Source: Ptiloglossa arizonensis (taxonomy: Eukaryota; Arthropoda; Insecta; Hymenoptera; Colletidae). From it: a DNA stretch of 64,000 nucleotides. The notes under the pieces are model-generated. The model ran no database searches. It was not told where the DNA came from and saw nothing but the letters and a program-made list of their open reading frames with translations. Numbering within the stretch: the stretch's first letter is position 1; every line of letters starts with the position of its first letter. The stretch spans positions 310,001 through 374,000 of the forward strand of contig NW_027478886.1 in NCBI RefSeq assembly GCF_051014685.1. The letters run 5' to 3'. Both the position numbers and the translations under genes were made by a program. Below are positions 43,000 to 57,900 of the stretch, piece after piece.

Positions 43000-44950
43000 C
43001 GTTATACGTTATACGTTATACGTTACACGTTATACGTTATACGTTACACGTTATACGTTATACGTTATACGTTATACGTTATACGTCATAGCTTACACGA
43101 TACACGTTATACGTCATACGTTATACGTTACACGTTATACGTCACACGATATACGTTATACGTTACACGTTATACGTTATACGTTATACCTTATACGTTA
43201 TACGTTATACGTTACACGTTATACGTTATACGATATATGTTATACGTTATACGTAATATGTAATACGTTATTCGTTTTACGTTATTCGTTATACGTTCTT
43301 CGTTACACGTTGTACGTTATACGTTATGCGTTATACGTTAAACGTTATACGTTATACGTTAAAAGTTATACGTTATACGTTATACGTTATACGTTATACG
43401 TTATACGTTATACGTTATACGTTACACGTTATACGTTATACGTTATACGTTACACGTTATACGTTATACGTCACACGTTATACGTTATACGTCATACGTT
43501 ACACGTTATACGTTATACGTCACACGTTATACGTTATACGTCATACGTTGTACGTAATACGTTATACGTTATACGTTATACGTAATACGTTATACGTTAT
43601 ACGTTATACGTTATACGTTATACGTTATACGTTATACGTTATACGTTATACGTTATACGTTATACGTTATACGTTACACGTTATACGTTACACGTTATAC
43701 GTTACACGTTATAAGTTATACGTTATACGTTATACGTTATACGTTATACGTTATACGTTATACGTTATACGTTATACGTTATACGTTACACGTTATACGT
43801 TATACGTCACACGTTATACGTTATACGTCATACGTTGTACGTAATACGTTATACGTTATACGTTATACGTAATACGTTATACGTTATACGTTACACGTTA
43901 TACGTTATACGTCACACGTTATACGTCACACGTTATACGTTATACGTTACACGTTATACGTTATACGTTATACGTTATACGTTACACGTTATACGTTATA
44001 CGTTATACGTTATACGTTATACGTTATACGATATACGTTATACGTTATACGTTATACGTTATACGTTACACGTTATACGTTATACGTTACACGTTATACG
44101 TTATAAGTTATACGTTATACGTTATACGTCATAGCTTACACGATACACGTTATACGTCATACGTTATACGTTACACGTTATACGTCACACGTTATACGTT
44201 ATACGTTACACGTTATACGTTATACGTTATACCTTATACGTTATACGTTATACGTTATACGTTATACGTTAAACGTTATACGTTATACGTTATACGTTAT
44301 ACGTCATAGCTTACACGATACACGTTATACGTCATACGTTATACGTTACACGTTATACGTCACACGTTATACGTTATACGTTACACGTTATACGTTATAC
44401 GTTATACGTTATACGTTATACGTTATACGTTATACGTTATACGTTATACGTTATACGTTATACGTTACACGTTATACGTTACACGTTATACGTTACACGT
44501 TATAAGTTATACGTTATACGTTATACGTTATACGTTATACGTTATACGTTATACGTTATACGTTATACGTTACACGTTATACGTTATACGTCACACGTTA
44601 TACGTTATACGTCATACGTTGTACGTAATACGTTATACGTTATACGTTATACGTAATACGTTATACGTTATACCTTACACGTTATACGTTATACGTCACA
44701 CGTTATACGTCACACGTTATACGTTATACGTTACACGTTATACGTTATACGTTATACGTTATACGTTACACGTTATACGTTATACGTTATACGTTATACG
44801 TTATACGTCATAGCTTACACGATACACGTTATACGTCATACGTTATACGTTACACGTTATACGTCACACGTTATACGTTATACGTTACACGTTATACGTT
44901 ATACGTTATACCTTATACGCTATACGTTATACGTTATACGTTATACGTTA
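43000..44950. repeat. Dispersed segmental repeat in type B domain, copy 1 of 3
   Basis: Copies lie here, at about 45.3-47.2 kb (offset about 2290) and at about 51.95-53.9 kb (offset 8953, 1279 heptads). Landmarks: box B 43253/45549/52206, D boxes 43087/45383/52040 and 44130/46419/53083. Single-heptad slips occur between copies: the D box at 44305 is 8960 bp from its partner at 53265 while its neighbours are 8953 bp apart. Confidence 0.75.
43253..43330 (+). repeat. Type B 78-bp box (reference copy for the domain)
   Basis: The same eleven-heptad box with fixed differences from type A: ATTCGTTTTACG in the centre, TTACACG for TTATGCG, and TTATGCG at the end. Copies start at 43253, 45549, 49126, 50883, 52206, 55223, 55433 and 56210. 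The copy at 55223 lacks the final TTATGCG and passes into TTATACGTCACACG. Hybrids exist: half-box TTCTTCGTTACACG strings also occur within type A territory near 5611, 26717, 28236, 31868 and 59744. Confidence 0.88.
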
Positions 44951-47900
44951 AACGTTCTACGTTATACGTTATACGTTATACGTCATACGTTATACGTTAT
45001 ACGTTATACGTTATACGTTATACGTTACACGTTATACGTTATACGTCGCACGTTATACGTTATACGTCATACGTTGTACGTAATACGTTATACGTTATAC
45101 GTTCTACGTAATACGTTATACGTTATACGTTACACGTTATACGTTAAACGTCACACGTTATACGTCACACGTTATACGTTATACGTTACACGTTATACGT
45201 TATACGTTATACGTTATACGTTACACGTTATACGTTATACGTTATACGTTATACGTTATACGTTATACGTTATACGTTATACGTTATACGTTATACGTTA
45301 TACGTTATACGTTATACGTTACACGTTATACGTTATACGTTACACGTTATACGTTATACGTTATACGTTATACGTTATACGTCATAGCTTACACGATACA
45401 CGTTATACGTCATACGTTATACGTTACACGTTATACGTCACACGATATACGTTATACGTTACACGTTATACGTTATACGTTATACCTTATACGTTATACG
45501 TTATACGTTACACGTTATACGTTATACGATATATGTTATACGTTATACGTAATATGTAATACGTTATTCGTTTTACGTTATTCGTTATACGTTCTTCGTT
45601 ACACGTTGTACGTTATACGTTATGCGTTATACGTTAAACGTTATACGTTATACGTTAAAAGTTATACGTTATACGTTATTCGTTATACGTTATACGTTAT
45701 ACGTTATACGTTATACGTTACACGTTATACGTTATACGTTATACGTTACACGTTATACGTTATACGTCACACGTTATACGTTATACGTCATACGTTACAC
45801 GTTATACGTTATACGTCACACGTTATACGTTATACGTCATACGTTGTACGTAATACGTTATACGTTATACGTTATACGTAATACGTTATACGTTATACGT
45901 TATACGTTATACGTTATACGTTATACGTTATACGTTATACGTTATACGTTATACGTTATACGTTATACGTTACACGTTATACGTTACACGTTATACGTTA
46001 CACGTTATAAGTTATACGTTATACGTTATACGTTATACGTTATACGTTATACGTTATACGTTATACGTTATACGTTACACGTTATACGTTATACGTCACA
46101 CGTTATACGTTATACGTCATACGTTGTACGTAATACGTTATACGTTATACGTTATACGTAATACGTTATACGTTATACGTTACACGTTATACGTTATACG
46201 TCACACGTTATACGTCACACGTTATACGTTATACGTTACACGTTATACGTTATACGTTATACGTTATACGTTACACGTTATACGTTATACGTTATACGTT
46301 ATACGTTATACGTTATACGATATACGTTATACGTTATACGTTATACGTTATACGTTACACGTTATACGTTATACGTTACACGTTATACGTTATAAGTTAT
46401 ACGTTATACGTTATACGTCATAGCTTACACGATACACGTTATACGTCATACGTTATACGTTACACGTTATACGTCACACGTTATACGTTATACGTTACAC
46501 GTTATACGTTATACGTTATACCTTATACGTTATACGTTATACGTTATACGTTATACGTTAAACGTTATACGTTATACGTTATACGTTATACGTCATAGCA
46601 TACACGATACACGTTATACGTCATACGTTATACGTTACACGTTATACGTCACACGTTATACGTTATACGTTACACGTTATACGTTATACGTTATACGTTA
46701 TACGTTATACGTTATACGTTATACGTTATACGTTATACGTTATACGTTATACGTTACACGTTATACGTTACACGTTATACGTTACACGTTATAAGTTATA
46801 CGTTATACGTTATACGTTATACGTTATACGTTATACGTTATACGTTATACGTTATACGTTACACGTTATACGTTATACGTCACACGTTATACGTTATACG
46901 TCATACGTTGTACGTAATACGTTATACGTTATACGTTATACGTAATACGTTATACGTTATACGTTACACGTTATACGTTATACGTCACACGTTATACGTC
47001 ACACGTTATACGTTATACGTTACACGTTATACGTTATACGTTATACGTTATACGTTACACGTTATACGTTATACGTTATACGTTATACGTTATACGTCAT
47101 AGCTTACACGATACACGTTATACGTCATACGTTATACGTTACACGTTATACGTCACACGTTATACGTTATACGTTACACGTTATACGTTATACGTTATAC
47201 GTTATACGTTACACGTTGTACGTTATACGTTATTCGTTATACGTTACACGTTATACGTTATTCGTTATACGTTATACGTTATACGTTATACGTTATACGT
47301 TATACGTTACACGTTATACGTTACACGTTGTACGTTACACGTTATAAGTTATACGTTATACGTTATACGTTATATGTTACACGTTATACGTCACACGTTA
47401 TACGTTATACGTTACACGTTATACGTTATACGTTATACGTTATACGTTATACGTTATACGTTATACGTTATACGTTATACGTTATACGTTATACGTTATA
47501 CGTTACACGTTATACGTTATACGTCACACGTTATACGTTATACGTTATACGTTATACGTTATACGTTATACGTTATACGTTATACGTTACACGTTATACG
47601 TCACACGTTATACGTTATACGTTATACGTTACACGTTATAAGTTATACGTCACACGTAATACGTTATACGTTACACGTTATACCTTATACGTTATACGTT
47701 ATACGTTAAACGTTATACGTTATACGTTATACGTTATACGTTATACGTTATACGTTATACGTTATACGTTATACGTTACACGTTATACGTTACACGTTGT
47801 ACGTTACACGTTATAAGTTATACGTTATACGTTATACGTTATACGTTACACGTTATACGTCACACGTTATACGTTATACGTTACACGTTATACGTTATAC

Positions 47901-48261
47901 GTTATACGTTATACGTTATACGTTATACGTTATACGTTATACGTTATACGTTATACGTTACACGTTATACGTCACACGTTATACGGTATACGTTATACGT
48001 TACACGTTATAAGTTATACGTCACACGTAATACGTTATACGTTACACGTTATACGTTATACGTTATACGTTATACGTTAAACGTTATACGTTATACGTTA
48101 TACGTTATACGTTATACGTTATACGTTATACGTTATACGTTATACGTTATACGTTATACGTTATACGTTATACGTAATACGTTACACGTTATACGTCACA
48201 GCTTACACGATACACGTCATACGTCATACGTTATTCGTTACACGTTATATGTCACACGTTA

Positions 48262-50018
48262 TACGTTATACGTTATACGTTATACGTCATACGTTATACG
48301 TTACACGTTATACGTCACACGTTATACTTTATACGTTACACGTTATACGTTATATGTTATACGTTATACGTTATACGTTATACGTTAAACGTTATACGTT
48401 ATACGTCATAAGTTATACGTTATACGTTATACGTTATACGTTATACGTTATACGTTACACGTTATACGTTATACGTCACACGTAATACGTTATACGTTAC
48501 ACGTTATACGTTATACGTTATACGTTATACGTTACACGTTATACGTCACACGTTATACGTTATACGTTACACGTTGTACGTTATACGTTATTCGTTATAC
48601 GTTACACGTTATACGTTATTCGTTATACGTTATACGTTATACGTTATACGTTATACGTTATACGATATACGTTATACGTTATACGTTACACGTTATACGT
48701 TATACGTCACACGTTATACGTTATACGTTATACGTTATACGTTATACGTTATACGTTATACGTCACACGTTATACGTTATACGTTACACGTTGTACGTTA
48801 TACGTTATTCGTTATACGTTACACGTTATACGTCACACGTTATACGTTATACGTTACACGTTGTACGTTATACGTTATTCGTTATACGTTACACGTTATA
48901 CGTTATTCGTTATACGTTATACGTTTTACGTTATACGTTATACGTTATACGTTATACGTTATACGTTATACGTTATACGTTACACGTTATACGTTATACG
49001 TCACACGTTATACGTTATACGTTACACGTTATACGTTATACGTTATACGTTATACGTTATACGTTATACGTTATACGTTATACGTTACACGTTATACGTT
49101 ATACGATATATGTTATACGTTATACGTAATATGTAATACGTTATTCGTTTTACGTTATTCGTTATACGTTCTTCGTTACACGTTGTACGTTATACGTTAT
49201 GCGTTATACGTTAAACGTTATACGTTATACGTTATAAGTTATACGTTATACGTTATACGTTATACGTTATACGTTATACGTTATACGTTATACGTTACAC
49301 GTTATACGTTATACGTCACACGTTATACGTTATACGTCATACGTTGTACGTAATACGTTATACGTTATACGTTATACGTAATACGTTATACGTTATACGT
49401 TACACGTTATACGTTATACGTTACACGTTATACGTTATACGTTATACGTTATACGTTATACGTCATAGCTTACACGATACACGTTATACGTCATACGTTA
49501 TACGTTACACGTTATACGTCACACGTTATACGTTATACGTTATACGTTAAACGTTATACGTTATACGTTAAACGTTATACGTTATACGTTACACGTTATA
49601 CGTTATACGTTACACGTTATACGTTATAAGTTATACGTTATACGTTATACGTTATACGTTATACGTTATACGTTATACGTTATACGTTACACGTTATACG
49701 TTATATGTCACACGTTATACGTTACACGTTATACGTTATACCTTATACGTTATACGTTATACGTTAAACGTTAAACGTTAAACGTTATACGTTATACGTT
49801 AAACGTTATACGTTATACGTCTCACGTTATACGTTATACGTTACACGTTATACGTTATACGTTATACGTTATACGTTATACGTTACACGTTATACGTTAT
49901 AAGTTATACGTTATACGTTATACGTTATACGTTATACGTTATACGTTATACGTTATACGTTACACGTTATACGTTATACGTCACACGTTATACGTTACAC
50001 GTTATACGTTATACCTTA
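48262..50018. repeat. 1757-bp tandem duplication, unit 1
   Basis: Matches the next segment at a constant offset of 1757 bp (251 heptads). Rare landmarks recur at that spacing: box B 49126/50883, D box 49474/51231 region, TATATGTCACACG 49704/51461, a triple AAACGTT run near 49764/51521, and GTCTCACG near 49819/51576. No difference was noticed in the landmarks. Confidence 0.8.
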
Positions 50019-51775
50019 TACGTTATACGTTATACGTTATACGTCATACGTTATACGTTACACGTTATACGTCACACGTTATACTTTATACGTTACACGT
50101 TATACGTTATATGTTATACGTTATACGTTATACGTTATACGTTAAACGTTATACGTTATACGTCATAAGTTATACGTTATACGTTATACGTTATACGTTA
50201 TACGTTATACGTTACACGTTATACGTTATACGTCACACGTAATACGTTATACGTTACACGTTATACGTTATACGTTATACGTTATACGTTACACGTTATA
50301 CGTCACACGTTATACGTTATACGTTACACGTTGTACGTTATACGTTATTCGTTATACGTTACACGTTATACGTTATTCGTTATACGTTATACGTTATACG
50401 TTATACGTTATACGTTATACGATATACGTTATACGTTATACGTTACACGTTATACGTTATACGTCACACGTTATACGTTATACGTTATACGTTATACGTT
50501 ATACGTTATACGTTATACGTCACACGTTATACGTTATACGTTACACGTTGTACGTTATACGTTATTCGTTATACGTTACACGTTATACGTCACACGTTAT
50601 ACGTTATACGTTACACGTTGTACGTTATACGTTATTCGTTATACGTTACACGTTATACGTTATTCGTTATACGTTATACGTTTTACGTTATACGTTATAC
50701 GTTATACGTTATACGTTATACGTTATACGTTATACGTTACACGTTATACGTTATACGTCACACGTTATACGTTATACGTTACACGTTATACGTTATACGT
50801 TATACGTTATACGTTATACGTTATACGTTATACGTTATACGTTACACGTTATACGTTATACGATATATGTTATACGTTATACGTAATATGTAATACGTTA
50901 TTCGTTTTACGTTATTCGTTATACGTTCTTCGTTACACGTTGTACGTTATACGTTATGCGTTATACGTTAAACGTTATACGTTATACGTTATAAGTTATA
51001 CGTTATACGTTATACGTTATACGTTATACGTTATACGTTATACGTTATACGTTACACGTTATACGTTATACGTCACACGTTATACGTTATACGTCATACG
51101 TTGTACGTAATACGTTATACGTTATACGTTATACGTAATACGTTATACGTTATACGTTACACGTTATACGTTATACGTTACACGTTATACGTTATACGTT
51201 ATACGTTATACGTTATACGTCATAGCTTACACGATACACGTTATACGTCATACGTTATACGTTACACGTTATACGTCACACGTTATACGTTATACGTTAT
51301 ACGTTAAACGTTATACGTTATACGTTAAACGTTATACGTTATACGTTACACGTTATACGTTATACGTTACACGTTATACGTTATAAGTTATACGTTATAC
51401 GTTATACGTTATACGTTATACGTTATACGTTATACGTTATACGTTACACGTTATACGTTATATGTCACACGTTATACGTTACACGTTATACGTTATACCT
51501 TATACGTTATACGTTATACGTTAAACGTTAAACGTTAAACGTTATACGTTATACGTTAAACGTTATACGTTATACGTCTCACGTTATACGTTATACGTTA
51601 CACGTTATACGTTATACGTTATACGTTATACGTTATACGTTACACGTTATACGTTATAAGTTATACGTTATACGTTATACGTTATACGTTATACGTTATA
51701 CGTTATACGTTATACGTTACACGTTATACGTTATACGTCACACGTTATACGTTACACGTTATACGTTATACCTTA
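50019..51775. repeat. 1757-bp tandem duplication, unit 2
   Basis: Second unit of the pair, ending near 51.78 kb, where the sequence passes into a different context (TTACACATTATACG near 51838). Confidence 0.78.
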
Positions 51776-54700
51776 TACGTTATACGTTATACGTTATACG
51801 TTATACGTTATACGTTAAACGTTATACGTTATACGTTACACATTATACGTTATACGTCACACGTTATACGTTATACGTCATACGTTGTACGTAATACGTT
51901 ATACGTTATACGTTATACGTAATACGTTATACGTTATACGTTATACGTTATACGTTATACGTTATACGTTATACGTTACACGTTATACGTTATACGTTAC
52001 ACGTTATACGTTATACGTTATACGTTATACGTTATACGTCATAGCTTACACGATACACGTTATACGTCATACGTTATACGTTACACGTTATACGTCACAC
52101 GATATACGTTATACGTTACACGTTATACGTTATACGTTATACCTTATACGTTATACGTTATACGTTACACGTTATACGTTATACGATATATGTTATACGT
52201 TATACGTAATATGTAATACGTTATTCGTTTTACGTTATTCGTTATACGTTCTTCGTTACACGTTGTACGTTATACGTTATGCGTTATACGTTAAACGTTA
52301 TACGTTATACGTTAAAAGTTATACGTTATACGTTATACGTTATACGTTATACGTTATACGTTATACGTTATACGTTACACGTTATACGTTATACGTTATA
52401 CGTTACACGTTATACGTTATACGTCACACGTTATACGTTATACGTCATACGTTACACGTTATACGTTATACGTCACACGTTATACGTTATACGTCATACG
52501 TTGTACGTAATACGTTATACGTTATACGTTATACGTAATACGTTATACGTTATACGTTATACGTTATACGTTATACGTTATACGTTATACGTTATACGTT
52601 ATACGTTATACGTTATACGTTATACGTTACACGTTATACGTTACACGTTATACGTTACACGTTATAAGTTATACGTTATACGTTATACGTTATACGTTAT
52701 ACGTTATACGTTATACGTTATACGTTATACGTTATACGTTACACGTTATACGTTATACGTCACACGTTATACGTTATACGTCATACGTTGTACGTAATAC
52801 GTTATACGTTATACGTTATACGTAATACGTTATACGTTATACGTTACACGTTATACGTTATACGTCACACGTTATACGTCACACGTTATACGTTATACGT
52901 TACACGTTATACGTTATACGTTATACGTTATACGTTACACGTTATACGTTATACGTTATACGTTATGCGTTATACGTTATACGATATACGTTATACGTTA
53001 TACGTTATACGTTATACGTTACACGTTATACGTTATACGTTACACGTTATACGTTATAAGTTATACGTTATACGTTATACGTCATAGCTTACACGATACA
53101 CGTTATACGTCATACGTTATACGTTACACGTTATACGTCACACGTTATACGTTATACGTTACACGTTATACGTTATACGTTATACCTTATACGTTATACG
53201 TTATACGTTATACGTTATACGTTATACGTTAAACGTTATACGTTATACGTTATACGTTATACGTCATAGCTTACACGATACACGTTATACGTCATACGTT
53301 ATACGTTACACGTTATACGTCACACGTTATACGTTATACGTTACACGTTATACGTTATACGTTATACGTTATACGTTATACGTTATACGTTATACGTTAT
53401 ACGTTATACGTTATACGTTATACGTTACACGTTATACGTTACACGTTATACGTTACACGTTATAAGTTATACGTTATACGTTATACGTTATACGTTATAC
53501 GTTATACGTTATACGTTATACGTTACACGTTATACGTTATACGTCACACGTTATACGTTATACGTCATACGTTGTACGTAATACGTTATACGTTATACGT
53601 TATACGTAATACGTTATACGTTATACGTTACACGTTATACGTTATACGTCACACGTTATACGTCACACGTTATACGTTATACGTTACACGTTATACGTCA
53701 TACGTTATACGTTATACGTTACACGTTATACGTTATACGTTATACGTTATACGTTATACGTCATAGCTTACACGATACACGTTATACGTCATACGTTATA
53801 CGTTACACGTTATACGTCACACGTTATACGTTATACGTTACACGTTATACGTTATACGTTATACCTTATACGCTATACGTTATACGTTATACGTTATACG
53901 TTAAACGTTATACGTTATACGTTATACGTTATACGTCATAGCTTACACGATACACGTTATACGTCATACGTTATACGTTACACGTTATACGTCACACGTT
54001 ATACGTTATACGTTACACGTTATACGTTATACGTTATACGTTATACATTATACGTTATACGTTATACGTTATACGTTATACGTTATACGTTATACTTTAC
54101 ACGTTATACGTCACACGTTATACGTTATACGTTATACGTTACACGTTATAAGTTATACGTCACACGTAATACGTTATACGTTACACGTTATACGTTATAC
54201 GTTATACGTTATACGTTAAACGTTATACGTTATACGTTATACGTTATACGTTATACGTTATACGTTATACGTTATACGTTATACGTTATACGTTACACGT
54301 TATACGTTACACGTTGTACGTTACACGTTATAAGTTATACGTTATACGTTATACGTTATACGTTACACGTTATACGTCACACGTTATACGTTATACGTTA
54401 CACGTTATACGTTATACGTTATACGTTATACGTTATACGTTATACGTTATACGTTATACGTTATACGTTACACGTTATACGTTATACGTTACACGTTATA
54501 CGTCACACGTTATACGTTATACGTTATACGTTACACGTTATAAGTTATACGTCACACGTAATACGTTATACGTTACACGTTATACGTTATACGTTATACG
54601 TTATACGTTAAACGTTATACGTTATACGTTATACGTTATACGTTATACGTTATACGTTATACGTTATACGTTATACGTTATACGTAATACGTTACACGTT

Positions 54701-57700
54701 ATACGTCACAGCTTACACGATACACGTCATACGTCATACGTTATTCTTTACACGTTATACGTCACACGTTATACGTTATACGTTATACGTTATACGTCAT
54801 ACGTTATACGTTACACGTTATACGTCACACGTTATACTTTATACGTTACACGTTATACGTTATATGTTATACGTTATACGTTATACGTTATACGTCATAA
54901 GTTATACGTTATACGTTATACGTTATACGTTATACGTTATACGTTACACGTTATACGTTATACGTCACACGTAATACGTTATACGTTACACGTTATACGT
55001 TATACGTTATACGTTATACGTTAAACGTTATACGTTATACGTTATACGTTATACGTTATACGTTATACGTTATACGTTATACGTTATACGTAATACGTTA
55101 CACGTTATACGTCACAGCTTACACGATACACGTCATACGTCATACGTTATTCGTTACACGTTATACGTTATACGTTATACGTTACACGTTATACGTTATA
55201 CGATATATGTTATACGTTATACGTAATATGTAATACGTTATTCGTTTTACGTTATTCGTTATACGTTCTTCGTTACACGTTGTACGTTATACGTTATACG
55301 TCACACGTTATACGTTATACGTTACACGTTATACGTTATACGTTATACGTTATACGTTATACGTTATACGTTATACGTTATACGTTATACGTTACACGTT
55401 ATACGTTATACGATATATGTTATACGTTATACGTAATATGTAATACGTTATTCGTTTTACGTTATTCGTTATACGTTCTTCGTTACACGTTGTACGTTAT
55501 ACGTTATGCGTTATACGTTAAACGTTATACGTTATACGTTATAAGTTATACGTTATACGTTATACGTTATACGTTATACGTTATACGTTATACGTTATAC
55601 GTTATACGTTATACGATACACGTTATACGTTATACGTCACACGTTATACGTTATACGTCATACGTTGTACGTAATACGTTATACGTTATACGTTATACGT
55701 TGTACGTAATACGTTATACGTTATACGTTATACGTAATACGTTATACGTTATACGTTACACGTTATACGTTATACGTTACACGTTATACGTTATACGTTA
55801 TACGTTATACGTTATACGTTATACGTCATAGCTTACACGATACACGTTATACGTCATACGTTATACGTTACACGTTATACGTCACACGTTATACGTTATA
55901 CGTTATACGTTAAACGTTATACGTTATACGTTAAACGTTATACGTTATACGTTACACGTTATACGTTATACGTTACACGTTATACGTTATAAGTTATACG
56001 TTATACGTTATACGTTATACGTTATACGTTATACGTTATACGTCATAGCTTACACGATACACGTTATACGTCATACGTTATACGTTACACGTTATACGTC
56101 ACACGATATACGTTATACGTTACACGTTATACGTTATACGTTATACCTTATACGTTATACGTTATACGTTACACGTTATACGTTATACGATATATGTTAT
56201 ACGTTATACGTAATATGTAATACGTTATTCGTTTTACGTTATTCGTTATACGTTCTTCGTTACACGTTGTACGTTATACGTTATGCGTTATACGTTAAAC
56301 GTTATACGTTATACGTTAAAAGTTATACGTTATACGTTATACGTTATACGTTATACGTTATACGTTATACGTTATACGTTACACGTTATACGTTATACGT
56401 CACACGTTATACGTTATACGTCATACGTTGTACGTAATACGTTATACGTTATACGTTATACGTACTACGTTATACGTTATACGTTATACGTTATACGTTA
56501 TACGTTATACGTTATACGTTATACGTTATACGTTATACGTTATACGTTACACGTTATACGTTACACGTTATACGTTACACGTTATAAGTTATACGTTATA
56601 CGTTATACGTTATACGTTATACGTTATACGTTATACGTTATACGTTATACGTTACACGTTATACGTTATACGTCACACGTTATACGTTATACGTCATACG
56701 TTGTACGTAATACGTTATACGTTATACGTTATACGTTATACGTTATACGTTATACGTTATACGTTATACGTTATACGTTATACGTTATACGTTATACGTT
56801 ACACGTTATACGTTACACGTTATACGTTACACGTTATAAGTTATACGTTATACGTTATACGTTATACGTTATACGTTATACGTTATACGTTATACGTTAC
56901 ACGTTATACGTTATACGTCACACGTTATACGTTATACGTCATACGTTGTACGTAATACGTTATACGTTATACGTTATACGTAATACGTTATACGTTATAC
57001 GTTACACGTTATACGTTATACGTCACACGTTATACGTCACACGTTATACGTTATACGTTACACGTTATACGTTATACGTTATACGTTATACGTTACACGT
57101 TATACGTTATACGTTATACGTTATACGTTATACGTTATACGTCATAGCTTACACGATACACGTTATACGTCATACGTTATACGTTACACGTTATACGTCA
57201 CACGTTATACGTTATACGTTACACGTTATACGTTATACGTTATACGTTATACGTTATACGTTATACGTTATACGTTATACGTTATACGTTATACGTTATA
57301 CGTCACACGTTATACGTTATACGTCATACGTTGTACGTAATACGTTATACGTTATACGTTATACGTAATACGTTATACGTTATACGTTACACGTTATACG
57401 TTATACGTCACACGTTATACGTCACACGTTATACGTTATACGTTATACGTTATACGTAATACGTTATACGTTATACGTTACACGTTATACGTTATACGTC
57501 ACACGTTATACGTCACACGTTATACGTTATACGTTACACGTTATACGTTATACGTTATACGTTATACGTTACACGTTATACGTTATACGTTATACGTTAT
57601 ACGTTATACGTTATACGTTATACGTCATAGCTTACACGATACACGTTATACGTCATACGTTATACGTTACACGTTATACGTCACACGATATACGTTATAC

Positions 57701-57900
57701 GTTACACGTTATACGTTATACGTTATACCTTATACGTTATACGTTATACGTTATACGTTATACGTTAAACGTTATACGTTATACGTTACACGTTACACGT
57801 TATACGTTACACGTTATACGTTATACGTTATACGTTATACGTTATACGTTATACGTTATACGTTATACGCTATACGTTATACGTTATACGTTATACGTTA

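Larger units (their letters stand above)
34871..43252. repeat. ACGTTAT heptamer satellite, box-free block
   Basis: Heptamer array without any complete A or B box. It has D boxes at 37175, 37293 and 39119, the variant CACAGCTTACACG at 41358, and recurrent CACGTGATACGATATACG strings (about 35688, 37631 and 40184; another near 33068). It includes the 1944-bp tandem duplication. Two register breaks of the form TACGTTTACG occur next to D boxes near 37200 and 37319, and a third near 39144 is the duplicate of the first. No gene-like sequence is visible. Confidence 0.95.
43253..57900. repeat. ACGTTAT heptamer satellite, type B domain
   Basis: Heptamer array in which the 78-bp box occurs only as subtype B, eight times (starts 43253, 45549, 49126, 50883, 52206, 55223, 55433, 56210). 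Subtype B has ATTCGTTTTACG where type A has ATACCATTTACG, TTACACG where type A has TTATGCG, and ends TTATGCG instead of TTGTGCG. It is usually preceded by CGATATATG rather than CGTTATATG. The domain is built of shuffled segmental copies (offsets 1757, about 2290, 8953 bp). D boxes are dense. No gene-like sequence is visible. Confidence 0.95.
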
